From the NCBI GenBank assembly GCA_900316525.1, contig ONDF01000025.1, positions 1 through 35,804 on the forward strand: a stretch of 35,804 nucleotides of DNA, read 5' to 3'. This document shows, one piece after another, positions 6,766 to 13,744 of this stretch (the first letter of the stretch is position 1; the number at the start of each line of letters is the position of its first letter). The position numbers and the translations under genes are program-made. Under the pieces are notes generated by a model that was given only the letters and a program-made list of their open reading frames with translations, did not search any database and was not told where the DNA came from. Source of the stretch: an uncultured Bacteroidales bacterium (GTDB taxonomy: Bacteria; Bacteroidota; Bacteroidia; Bacteroidales; UBA932).

Positions 6766-8229
6766 ATGAAACACAAGGCTCTTCTGTTGCTGGCGACTCT
6801 CTTCGCCGCGCTCTCCCTGCCGGCGCAGGAGAAGGTGACGAAAACCGTCCTGGAACTGGGCAAGACGGACAACCGGACCATGGAACACGCGGACTACATC
6901 GCCCGCAACATCGGCGGCCGCATCGTCGGCTCCCATATGCTCAACCATGCCGAGGACTGGGTGGCGGAACAGTTCCGCTCCTGGGGCCTGGAGGTGCGGA
7001 TCCAGGAAGCCGTCACCATCAACGTGGGCTTCGACCGCGGTCCCTGGTTCGGCCGGATGCTGTCCGAGGACGGGATGACCCTGCACTTCGGCACGCCCGC
7101 CTACACGGCTGGCACGCGCGGGCCGCAGAAAGGCCGCGTGTACCTGGAGCCCAAGACCCAGCGGGACTTCGACCGCATCAAGGGCGCCCTGAAGGGCTCC
7201 TGGGTCCTGCTTGAGACCGGCGCCACGAGCGGCCTCGCCATCGACGCGAGCGCCAAGGCCGATTCCACCCGCGCCGCCCATCTCGCCAAGGGCGAGGAAG
7301 GCTCCGTGCTGTTCTACCGCCAGATGGTCGACGCCGGGGTCGCGGGCTTCATCCGCCCGGCGAAACTGCCGATGCAGGTGCTCTACAACCGCGCGATGTG
7401 CTTCGACCTGACGATGGACAACCTCCCCAAGGCCTGCGACATCCTGCTGGACGAGCACCAGTTCGAGATCATCAAGCAGAAGGTCGTGGACCGGCAGGAC
7501 TTCCAGCTGGAGTTCGACATCCGCAACCATTTCTTCCCGGGGCCGATGAAGTACCACAACATCCTCGGCGTCATCAAGGGAAGCAAGTATCCGGACGAGT
7601 ACGTGATGATGGGTAGCCACCTGGACGCCTATGACATCGCCACGGGCTCCACGGACGACGGTCAGGGCGTGTGCGTGACGATGGAGGCGGCTCGCCTGCT
7701 CGCCGCCGCCGGCGCGAAGCCCAAGCGCTCCATCATGTTCTGCATCTGGACCGGCGAGGAATATGGCCTGCTGGGTTCCAAGTACTTCGTGCAGAACAAG
7801 ACCGTCCCGTGGGACAAGATTTCCAACTACTTCAACCGCGACGGAGGCCCGCTGGCGGCTTCGTCCATCACGGTTCCGCCGGCCATGTACGACGACTTCG
7901 TGAAGGTATGCGAGCCGCTCACGGATTACAATCCGGACCTTCCCTTCGAGGTGATCAAGCGGGAAGGGGAGCCGCAGCCGCGTCCCACGCGGGCGGGCGG
8001 CTCGGACCACGCCTATTTCTCGATGAACGGCATTCCCGCCATTTCCTTCCGCGAGCGCGACGCTTTCGGCTATGACTTCATCTACCGCGACATCTGGCAC
8101 ACGGAGGACGACCTGTACGACAAGCTCATCCCCGCCTATATGGAGCACTCCGCCGTCGTCCAGGCCGTGGCGGCCTACGGCCTCGCGAACCTGGACCATC
8201 TCCTCTCCCGGGAAGGACTGTTCAAATGA
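6766..8229 (+). CDS. Secreted M28 family zinc peptidase (carboxypeptidase Q-like)
   Basis: The 487-residue product starts with a signal peptide (MKHKALLLLATLFAALSLPAQ) that predicts export to the periplasm or beyond. The M28 di-zinc ligands are visible: His285 and Asp287 (GSHLDAYD), Asp297 in TDDGQG, the Glu331-Glu332 pair (WTGEEYG), Asp359 (NRDGG) and His415 (GSDHAYF). The roughly 130-residue stretch between the N-terminal part and the catalytic half could hold a PA-like insert, as in plasma glutamate carboxypeptidase relatives. Such enzymes release amino acids from peptides or dipeptides. The start follows a -7 box by 23 bases. The stop overlaps the next start (ATGA), so the HAD gene is translationally coupled. 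Exact specificity cannot be read from sequence. Confidence 0.92.
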   Translation: MKHKALLLLATLFAALSLPAQEKVTKTVLELGKTDNRTMEHADYIARNIGGRIVGSHMLNHAEDWVAEQFRSWGLEVRIQEAVTINVGFDRGPWFGRMLSEDGMTLHFGTPAYTAGTRGPQKGRVYLEPKTQRDFDRIKGALKGSWVLLETGATSGLAIDASAKADSTRAAHLAKGEEGSVLFYRQMVDAGVAGFIRPAKLPMQVLYNRAMCFDLTMDNLPKACDILLDEHQFEIIKQKVVDRQDFQLEFDIRNHFFPGPMKYHNILGVIKGSKYPDEYVMMGSHLDAYDIATGSTDDGQGVCVTMEAARLLAAAGAKPKRSIMFCIWTGEEYGLLGSKYFVQNKTVPWDKISNYFNRDGGPLAASSITVPPAMYDDFVKVCEPLTDYNPDLPFEVIKREGEPQPRPTRAGGSDHAYFSMNGIPAISFRERDAFGYDFIYRDIWHTEDDLYDKLIPAYMEHSAVVQAVAAYGLANLDHLLSREGLFK

Positions 8230-8840
8230 TCCGTGCGATTGTCTTCGACCTTGGCGGCGTCCTCATCGACCTGGACTTCGACAACTGCGTCCGCTCCTTC
8301 CGGGAAATCCTCGGGTATGAGCGAATCACGGAAATCCTGGACCTGAGCCACCAAAAGGGCATTTACGGCGACATGGAGGCCGGCCTCATCTCGGAGGACG
8401 AGTTCCGCGCCGAGGTGCTCAAGGATTCCCGTCCGGGCTGTGTCCCGGCCGATGTGGACCGCGCGATGGCGGGCCTCCTGACGGGGATGGACCCGGCGAA
8501 GGTGCCGCTGCTGGAGCGTCTCGCGGAAAAGTATCCTGTTTACGCGCTGTCGAACAACAACGAGATTTCCACGGCGCGGATGCACGAGATCTACGAGGAG
8601 AGCGGTCTCGACTGGCGGCGGGTGTTCCGGAAGGAGTTCCTCTCCTGCCGGATGAAGCTGATGAAGCCCTCGCGGGAAATCTTCGACGCGGTGGCCGCGG
8701 AAATCGGCGTCCCGCCGGAGGAGATCCTGTTCGTGGACGACTCGCAGAAGAACGTGGACGGCGCCCGGGCCGCCGGCTGGCAGGCCGCCCTGTACACGCA
8801 GGGGACCGACCTCGGCGCTTGTATCGCAAATAATTTGTAA
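8226..8840 (+). CDS. HAD-superfamily phosphatase, subfamily IA, YihX-like
   Basis: The 204-residue cytoplasmic product has the four HAD motifs. Motif I is FDLGGVLIDLD with nucleophile Asp8, motif II is the Ser in ALSNNNE, motif III is the Lys in MKPSREIF, and motif IV is FVDDSQKN. Motif I has Gly10 where most HAD phosphatases have the acid-base Asp. That is also the pattern (DLGNV/DLGGV) in the YihX glucose-1-phosphate phosphatase group and in haloacid-dehalogenase-like relatives. A small helical cap lies between motifs I and II. The ATG overlaps the M28 stop codon. A -7 box for the following MFS antiporter overlaps the end of this gene. A sugar-phosphate substrate is plausible from the neighbour but unproven. 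Confidence 0.85.
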   Translation: MIRAIVFDLGGVLIDLDFDNCVRSFREILGYERITEILDLSHQKGIYGDMEAGLISEDEFRAEVLKDSRPGCVPADVDRAMAGLLTGMDPAKVPLLERLAEKYPVYALSNNNEISTARMHEIYEESGLDWRRVFRKEFLSCRMKLMKPSREIFDAVAAEIGVPPEEILFVDDSQKNVDGARAAGWQAALYTQGTDLGACIANNL

Positions 8841-8845
8841 CTTTG
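8838..8845 (+). promoter_or_regulatory. -7 promoter element overlapping the HAD stop codon
   Basis: TAACTTTG matches TAnnTTTG exactly and overlaps the TAA stop of the HAD gene (8838-8840). It ends only four bases before the ATG at 8850, so a transcript started at the expected distance would have almost no leader. Confidence 0.6.
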
Positions 8846-8849
8846 GGGC

Positions 8850-10211
8850 ATGTCGCTGTTCAGTTACTTCCGGATCAGCAAGCCTTCCGCGGAGAAGGTG
8901 CCCGCCGAGCAGGTGGACGAAGAATACAAACGGCTCAGGACCCGTACGTTCTGGGGCGTCACCACGGCCTACATCTTCTACTATGTGTGCCGGATGACCC
9001 TCGGCGTGGTGAAGCAGCCCGTCATCGACGGGGGTGTCCTGTCGGCCGGGGAACTCGGTGTCATCGGGTCCATCTTCTATTTCGTCTATGCGGCCGGCAA
9101 GTTCAGCAACGGCTTCATCGCGGACTACTGCAACATCCGGCGCTTCATGGCCTGGGGCCTGGGGATCTCGGCCGTCATCAACGTGACGCTCGGCATCCTG
9201 GGCCTGCTGCACGGACCGCTGGGAATCGGCTCCCTGGTGATGCTGCTTTGCTTCGCCATCCTCTGGGGCGTGAACGGCTGGGTCCAGTCCATGGGCTCGC
9301 CGCCCGGAACCATCAGCCTCTCCCGCTGGTTCCCGCTGAACAAGCGCGGAACGATGTACAGCATCTTCAGTTCCACGCCGTCCTTCGGTAAGGCCGTCAC
9401 GATGATCGTCACCGGTTTCATCGTGGCCTGGGCCGGCTGGCAGTGGGGCTTCATCGCCGCGGCCGCGGCGGGCGTCATCGGCACCATCATCGCCCTGGTG
9501 TTCATCTCGGACACCCCGGAAAGCAAGGGCCTTCCCTCCGTGCAGGAACTCGCGGGCGAACCGCTCAAGACCCTGGACCAGAAACCGACGAAGGAGCTCC
9601 AGAAGTGGGTGTTCCGCCATCCCGGCATCTGGGTCATCGCCATCTCCAGCGCCTTCATCTACATCACCCAGCACGCGGTGAGCGACTGGGGGGTGCTGTT
9701 CCTCCAGAAGCAGAAGACCTTCTCGCTGGAGAGCGCTACGCAGATCATCGGCATCTCCGAGGCCTTCGGCGTAGTGGGCAACCTCCTGGCCGGCTGGATC
9801 TCCGACCGCCTGTTCCACGGGAACCGCGCGCGGCCGGTGGTCATCGCCGGCGCCCTCACGGTCGTGACGCTGGCCCTCTTCCTGTTCACGGGCGGGACCT
9901 ACTGGATGAACATCCTGTACATCGCCCTCTTCAGCATGGCCTTCAGCGTGGTGTTCTGCATCGTCGCCGGCCTGATGGCGCTGGACTTCGTCCCGCGCAA
10001 GGCCACCGGCGCCGCCCTCGGCATCGTGGGCATCTCCAGCTACGCGGCCGCCGGCGCGCAGTCCATCGTCTCCGGTTTCCTGATCGAGGGCCACGCCACC
10101 GACGGCGTATACGATTTCGGGCCGGTGTCCATCTTCTGGATCATCGCCTGCCTGATCGCCTTCGTCCTCCCCGTCATCGGGTGGAAGTACCTCCGCAACA
10201 AGGAGGACTAG
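8850..10211 (+). CDS. MFS transporter of the organophosphate:phosphate antiporter type (GlpT/UhpT-like)
   Basis: The 453-residue product has twelve likely membrane segments and follows the OPA pattern. A first segment (TFWGVTTAYIFYYVCRMTLG) is followed by KQPVIDGGVLSAGELGVIGSIF. The loop after segment 2 contains GKFSNGFIADYCNIRRFM, as in glycerol-3-phosphate and hexose-6-phosphate antiporters, and the motif GWVQSMGSPPG sits in the fifth segment. A central cytoplasmic loop of about 45 residues joins the two halves. The family exchanges a phosphorylated sugar or glycerol-3-phosphate for inorganic phosphate across the inner membrane. The HAD phosphatase just upstream would fit use of the imported ester. 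No later Met could replace the start without losing segment 1, so the start at 8850 stands although the promoter lies almost on it. Confidence 0.9.
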   Translation: MSLFSYFRISKPSAEKVPAEQVDEEYKRLRTRTFWGVTTAYIFYYVCRMTLGVVKQPVIDGGVLSAGELGVIGSIFYFVYAAGKFSNGFIADYCNIRRFMAWGLGISAVINVTLGILGLLHGPLGIGSLVMLLCFAILWGVNGWVQSMGSPPGTISLSRWFPLNKRGTMYSIFSSTPSFGKAVTMIVTGFIVAWAGWQWGFIAAAAAGVIGTIIALVFISDTPESKGLPSVQELAGEPLKTLDQKPTKELQKWVFRHPGIWVIAISSAFIYITQHAVSDWGVLFLQKQKTFSLESATQIIGISEAFGVVGNLLAGWISDRLFHGNRARPVVIAGALTVVTLALFLFTGGTYWMNILYIALFSMAFSVVFCIVAGLMALDFVPRKATGAALGIVGISSYAAAGAQSIVSGFLIEGHATDGVYDFGPVSIFWIIACLIAFVLPVIGWKYLRNKED

Positions 10212-10258
10212 TCCGGGCGATTATCTGATAAAGAATTATTTCCGCTCGAAGGGGATGC

Positions 10259-10276
10259 CTCTCCGCTTTCGGAGAG
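10259..10276. terminator. Hairpin between convergent genes, possible terminator
   Basis: CTCTCCG (10259-10265) pairs with CGGAGAG (10270-10276) over a four-base CTTT loop. It sits between the MFS gene and the convergent M20 gene. No proper T-tract follows on either strand, so termination is only suggested by position. Confidence 0.4.
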
Positions 10277-10302
10277 CCGGGATGGTCGTTTTCCAGGAGG
10301 CC

Positions 10303-11667
10303 CTAGTAATACTGATAGAACAGGGCGATGGACTCCATGCCGGCGAAGAGCTGGCGGAGGAGGTAACTCTCGTTCGGGGAGTGGATCGTATCGCGCTCCA
10401 GGCCGAAGCCCATCAGGAGCGGGTCGATGCCCAGGATGCGCTGGAGGTCCGCCAGGACGGCGATGGAGCCGCCGCCGCGGGACGGGACCGGCTCGATGCC
10501 GTAGACCTCGGCCATCGCCTTCGCGGCGGCCTTGTAGCCGTCCGAGGTGATGGGGATGAGGAAGCCGTTGCCGCCCTCGCAGGGCTGGACGTCGACCTTC
10601 GCGTACGGCGGGCAGATGGCGCGGAAATGCTTCTCGAAGAGTTCGGTGATCTTGGCCGATGTCTGGTTCGGGACGAGGCGCATGGAGATCTTCGCATGGG
10701 CCGTGGAAGGAAGGACGGTCTTCGCGCCCTTGCCGGTGTAGCCGCCCCAGATGCCGCACACGTCCAGGCACGGGCGGATGCCGACGCGCTCCAGGGTGGT
10801 GTATCCCTTCTCGCCCTTGACCTCGTTGATGTCCAGGAAAGCCTTGTACTCGTCCAGATCGAAGGGGGCGCGGGCGAGCATCGCGCGATCCTCGGCGGAA
10901 AGCTCCACGACGTCGTCGTAGAAGCCGGGGACGGTGACGCGGCCGTCGGCGTCGTGCAGGCTGGCGATCATCGCGCAGAGCGTGTTGATCGGGTTCGCCA
11001 CCGCGCCGCCGTAGTGGCCGGAGTGGAGGTCCTTGTTCGGGCCGGTGACGGTCACCTCGAGGTAGGAGAGGCCGCGCATGCCGCAGTTGATGGACGGGAC
11101 TTTCTCGGAGATCATCGTGGTGTCGGACACGAGGATGATATCGGCCTTCAGGAGTTCCTTGTGCTCCTCCGCCCAGGCGGCCAGAGACGGACTGCCCACT
11201 TCCTCTTCGCCCTCGAAGATGAACTTCACGTTATGCCGCAGGAGACCCTTCTTGAGCAGGAACTCGAAGGCCTTCAGGTGCATGAACAGCTGGCCCTTGT
11301 CGTCGTTCGCGCCGCGGGCGTAGATGGCTTCCTCCCCGGTGGCCGGGTCCTTGGCGAGGACCGGCTGGAACGGGTCCGTACGCCACTTCTCCAGCGGCTC
11401 CGGCGGCTGCACGTCGTAGTGGCCGTATACGAGCACCGTCTTCGCGGCGCCGGGCACGGTCTTGACGCCGTAGACGACGGGGTTGCCCTTGGTCTCGTAC
11501 ACGGCAGCCTTGTCGGCGCCGGCCGCGACGAGGAGTTCCGTCAGGCGACGGGCGCAGCGGTACATGTCGGGCTTGTATTCCGGCTTCGCGCTGATAGAGG
11601 GGATGCGCAGCAGGGAGAAGAGCTCCTCGAAGAAGCGTTCGCGGTTCTGTTCGATATAGGCTTTCAT
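10303..11667 (-). CDS. M20 family metallodipeptidase
   Basis: The 454-residue cytoplasmic product has no signal peptide and carries the M20 active-site pattern: GHYDVQP with ligand His83 and Asp85, bridging Asp122 in ARGANDDKG, the acidic EGEEEVGS with catalytic base and ligand near 154-156, and the C-terminal ligand His in DTIHSPNE. The insert lying roughly between 205 and 385 is the lid and dimerisation domain (TGPNKDLHSGHYGG). Members hydrolyse dipeptides and short peptides, and this length and motif set fit the 'dipeptidase' branch (CNDP/DapE-related). It is transcribed alone from its own promoter at 11685-11692 and converges on the MFS gene. Substrate range is not readable. Confidence 0.93.
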   Translation of the reverse strand: MKAYIEQNRERFFEELFSLLRIPSISAKPEYKPDMYRCARRLTELLVAAGADKAAVYETKGNPVVYGVKTVPGAAKTVLVYGHYDVQPPEPLEKWRTDPFQPVLAKDPATGEEAIYARGANDDKGQLFMHLKAFEFLLKKGLLRHNVKFIFEGEEEVGSPSLAAWAEEHKELLKADIILVSDTTMISEKVPSINCGMRGLSYLEVTVTGPNKDLHSGHYGGAVANPINTLCAMIASLHDADGRVTVPGFYDDVVELSAEDRAMLARAPFDLDEYKAFLDINEVKGEKGYTTLERVGIRPCLDVCGIWGGYTGKGAKTVLPSTAHAKISMRLVPNQTSAKITELFEKHFRAICPPYAKVDVQPCEGGNGFLIPITSDGYKAAAKAMAEVYGIEPVPSRGGGSIAVLADLQRILGIDPLLMGFGLERDTIHSPNESYLLRQLFAGMESIALFYQYY

Positions 11668-11684
11668 CTTGTCAGTGTTTTCTA

Positions 11685-11692
11685 CAAAAATA
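11685..11692 (-). promoter_or_regulatory. -7 promoter element for the M20 dipeptidase
   Basis: The minus strand reads TATTTTTG, an exact TAnnTTTG match, ending 18 bases before the ATG at 11667. The surrounding 11670-11710 region is AT-rich. Confidence 0.65.
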
Positions 11693-11733
11693 ACAAAAAA
11701 CGTAAAACTAGACGCACTTTCGGGAATATTTCA

Positions 11734-11741
11734 TAACTTTA
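11734..11741 (+). promoter_or_regulatory. -7 promoter element for the YitT-family gene
   Basis: TAACTTTA matches TAnnTTTG except for the last base. It ends 24 bases before the ATG at 11765. Its divergent partner is the dipeptidase promoter about 40 bases to the left. Confidence 0.55.
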
Positions 11742-11764
11742 AAGGCTGAAACTAACCACACGCC

Positions 11765-12688
11765 ATGAAGGAGATCCTGAAATACCTTTGCACCTGGAAG
11801 TTCTGGAAGGAACTGTTCATCATGACCCTGGGCATGGCCATCGCGGCCGCCGCCGTCTACTATTTCATGATGCCCGGCAAGTTGGTGCTAGGATCCATCT
11901 CCGGTCTGTCCATCGTCGTCGCGAACGTGCTGGCCATGGTGGGCATCCCGGTGAAAGTCTCCTGGATCGTCACGGTCATCAACGCCGTCCTGCTCATCAT
12001 GGCCTGGCTCCTGATCGGGAAGGAATTCGGCGCCAAGACTGTGTACACGGCGATGATCCTGGGCCCGCTCCTGGACTTCTGGGAGTGGGTGTGCCCCTAT
12101 GAGAAGCTCATCGAGCCCGGCCTCACGTCCGTGATGGGCGACCCGCTGATGGACCTGATCTGCTTCGTGCTCGTGGTGAGCATCTCGCAGACCATCCTGT
12201 TCTCGATCAACGCCTCCACAGGCGGGCTGGACATCCTCGCGAAGATCGTGAACAAGTACCTGCACTTCGACATCGGCGTGTCCGTGACCGTCGCCGGGGC
12301 CATCATCTGCTGCACGGCCTTCGCCATCAACCCGTTCCGGATGGTCGTGATCGGCCTGGTGGGCACCTGGCTCAACGGCCTCGCCCTGGACTACTTCATG
12401 GCCTCGGTCAACCGCCGCAAGCGCATCTGCATCATCGCGAAGGGGCACGAGCAGGAAATCCGCAGTTACATCACGGACACCCTGCAGCGCGGCTGCTCCC
12501 TGTACGAGGTCATCGGCGGTTACAGCGGCGAGAAGAGCCTCGAAATCCAGTCTCTCCTCACCACGGACGAGTTCTCCAGCGTGATGAACTTCATCAAGAA
12601 ACACGACATCAACGCCTTCATCACCGCCGGCAACGTGAGTGAAGTGTACGGCCTTTGGAACCGTCACAAGAACAAAGTTGAAAAATAA
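11765..12688 (+). CDS. YitT family membrane protein (DUF161 plus DUF2179)
   Basis: The 307-residue product has an N-terminal membrane domain of five or six segments with the family signature LGSISGLSIVVANVL near residues 39-53. The fourth-fifth segment region has INASTGGLDILAKIVNKYL, where the glycine-rich 'STGG.DI' is a YitT hallmark. It ends in a soluble domain of about 90 residues (DUF2179) containing IAKGHEQEIRSYI and GGYSG. YitT proteins are widespread inner-membrane proteins without a settled function; transport has been proposed. The gene has its own promoter at 11734. tRNA-Leu follows 44 bases after the stop, with its own -7 box in between, so read-through is not needed for the tRNA. 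Confidence 0.9.
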   Translation: MKEILKYLCTWKFWKELFIMTLGMAIAAAAVYYFMMPGKLVLGSISGLSIVVANVLAMVGIPVKVSWIVTVINAVLLIMAWLLIGKEFGAKTVYTAMILGPLLDFWEWVCPYEKLIEPGLTSVMGDPLMDLICFVLVVSISQTILFSINASTGGLDILAKIVNKYLHFDIGVSVTVAGAIICCTAFAINPFRMVVIGLVGTWLNGLALDYFMASVNRRKRICIIAKGHEQEIRSYITDTLQRGCSLYEVIGGYSGEKSLEIQSLLTTDEFSSVMNFIKKHDINAFITAGNVSEVYGLWNRHKNKVEK

Positions 12689-12711
12689 TTTGCAGTTTCG
12701 GTTTTTTGCCG

Positions 12712-12719
12712 TATCTTTG
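12712..12719 (+). promoter_or_regulatory. -7 promoter element for tRNA-Leu
   Basis: TATCTTTG is an exact consensus match. It is preceded by a T-run (GTTTTTTGCCG) and lies 13 bases before the mature tRNA 5' end. Confidence 0.75.
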
Positions 12720-12732
12720 CAGTCCCCAAACC

Positions 12733-12815
12733 GCGGTAGTGGTGAAATGGTAGACACGCTACTTTGAGGGGGTAGTGCCCGATGGGGCGTGTGAGTTCGA
12801 CTCTCACCTACCGCA
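12733..12815 (+). tRNA. tRNA-Leu, anticodon GAG
   Basis: The seven-base acceptor stem GCGGTAG pairs with CTACCGC. The anticodon stem CTACT/GGTAG encloses loop TTGAGGG with anticodon GAG at 12766-12768. A long variable arm (class II) and the T arm with GTTCGACTC follow. These features identify a leucine tRNA reading CUC and CUU. The 3' end after the discriminator A is CAAG rather than CCA, so CCA would be added after transcription. Confidence 0.95.
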
Positions 12816-12817
12816 CA

Positions 12818-12848
12818 AGAGACGATCGTCAAGGTCGTCTCTTTTTTT
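12818..12848 (+). terminator. Rho-independent terminator after tRNA-Leu
   Basis: AGAGACGA (12818-12825) pairs with TCGTCTCT (12835-12842), followed by a run of T to 12848. This is a textbook terminator a few bases after the tRNA. Confidence 0.88.
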
Positions 12849-12888
12849 GTCTGGTGGCCGGCTTTTTTGCATTGTCGCATTTAAAAAT

Positions 12889-12896
12889 TAAATTTA
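12889..12896 (+). promoter_or_regulatory. -7 promoter element for the gene at 12918
   Basis: TAAATTTA matches TAnnTTTG except for the last base and ends 22 bases before the ATG. That is the same distance seen at several other promoters in this window. Confidence 0.5.
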
Positions 12897-12917
12897 CATC
12901 GTTAATCGAACTGTGAC

Positions 12918-13631
12918 ATGCGTATTCTTTTCAAGACCATAAAGCGGACACCGCTGACTGTCCTTCTGTTCCTGTTGACCGCCTTTTCGGCGGCCGCCCA
13001 GTTCCCGGTACGCACGGTGTACCACTATCCCACCGTGCAGCCACCGGCGGAGATCCGTTACATGGACGGCCGTGTCGACCACTATGCCATCAAGCGGATC
13101 GCAAAAGACGTGATGCGGGTGGAACTCGGCAACGACCAGTCCACGCGGATCCCCTTGACCTTTGTGGAGAGCATCCGGTTCCAGGATGGGTGCACCCTGT
13201 ATTTCGACCAGGGGGAACTCCAGTTCGACCGGCTCGTCCAGCCGGCCTGGCTCAAGAACGAGGCGGGCGACGCCGTCCTGGAGGGCGTCCTCAAATTGAG
13301 CGGTCCCCAGGCCGAATCGTTGATGGGTCCGGACTTGTACCGCCAGTTCCGGAAGCACTCCGGGCTCACGCTGGCCGGGTCCATCACCATGGCCACCGGC
13401 GTGCTGATGCTGGTCCCGTACATGGGGCAGGCGGTCAGTTTCATCGCCGGCGGTGAGAAAGCTGCGCCCATCGGCGCGTTCAAAGCCATGCGTCCGCTCG
13501 GCAAGGGGGTTACCATCGCCGGCGGCACCGCAATCCTGGCCGGCCTCGTCATCTACATCATTGGCAACCAGGGCGGCAACCGGGTCGTCGCCACCTATAA
13601 CGAGGGCCTCGGCCTGGCCTACACGTTCTGA
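12918..13631 (+). CDS. Exported protein of unknown function with C-terminal membrane segments
   Basis: The 237-residue product opens with a signal sequence (TPLTVLLFLLTAFSAAAQF) after a basic N-terminus. A beta-rich stretch of about 100 residues follows, containing IRYMDGRVDHYAIKRIAKDVMRVEL. There are then two hydrophobic, glycine-rich segments near 155-175 (LAGSITMATGVLMLVPYMG) and 200-220 (GVTIAGGTAILAGLVIYIIG). I do not recognise a family. The pattern, a soluble periplasmic module plus a short hydrophobic tail, recurs among Bacteroidales hypothetical proteins that read a 'this-string-describes-the-metric' type beta-strand segment, but no function follows from that. It stands alone between a tRNA terminator and the promoter of the next outer-membrane gene. 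Confidence 0.75.
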   Translation: MRILFKTIKRTPLTVLLFLLTAFSAAAQFPVRTVYHYPTVQPPAEIRYMDGRVDHYAIKRIAKDVMRVELGNDQSTRIPLTFVESIRFQDGCTLYFDQGELQFDRLVQPAWLKNEAGDAVLEGVLKLSGPQAESLMGPDLYRQFRKHSGLTLAGSITMATGVLMLVPYMGQAVSFIAGGEKAAPIGAFKAMRPLGKGVTIAGGTAILAGLVIYIIGNQGGNRVVATYNEGLGLAYTF

Positions 13632-13716
13632 TCCGGGGCCGTTCCACGGCCTCTCGCGCGAGGACTATTCGCTTGAGGGATTGAATATTATGCATTGAAT
13701 ATTTAATCCTTCCCTA

Positions 13717-13724
13717 TATCTTTG
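13717..13724 (+). promoter_or_regulatory. -7 promoter element for the outer-membrane barrel gene
   Basis: TATCTTTG is an exact match ending 21 bases before the ATG at 13745. A direct repeat of TTGAATATT (13681-13689 and 13695-13703) lies just upstream, at the -33 side. Confidence 0.7.
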
Positions 13725-13744
13725 TGTATAATTGGTAGACAAAG

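Noticed and set aside
8175..10094. A minus-strand open frame of 639 codons across the HAD and MFS genes
   Set aside because: Composition (Asp, Glu, Gly, Arg, His) is that of an antisense shadow and no motif is present. The plus-strand genes explain the region.
10255..11736. A plus-strand open frame of 493 codons over the M20 dipeptidase
   Set aside because: The minus strand encodes a complete M20 enzyme with all active-site residues. The plus frame is a shadow.
11888..12880. A minus-strand open frame running through tRNA-Leu and its terminator
   Set aside because: Its start region contains VGESRTHTP, the familiar false translation of an antisense tRNA-Leu; the rest is antisense to the YitT gene.
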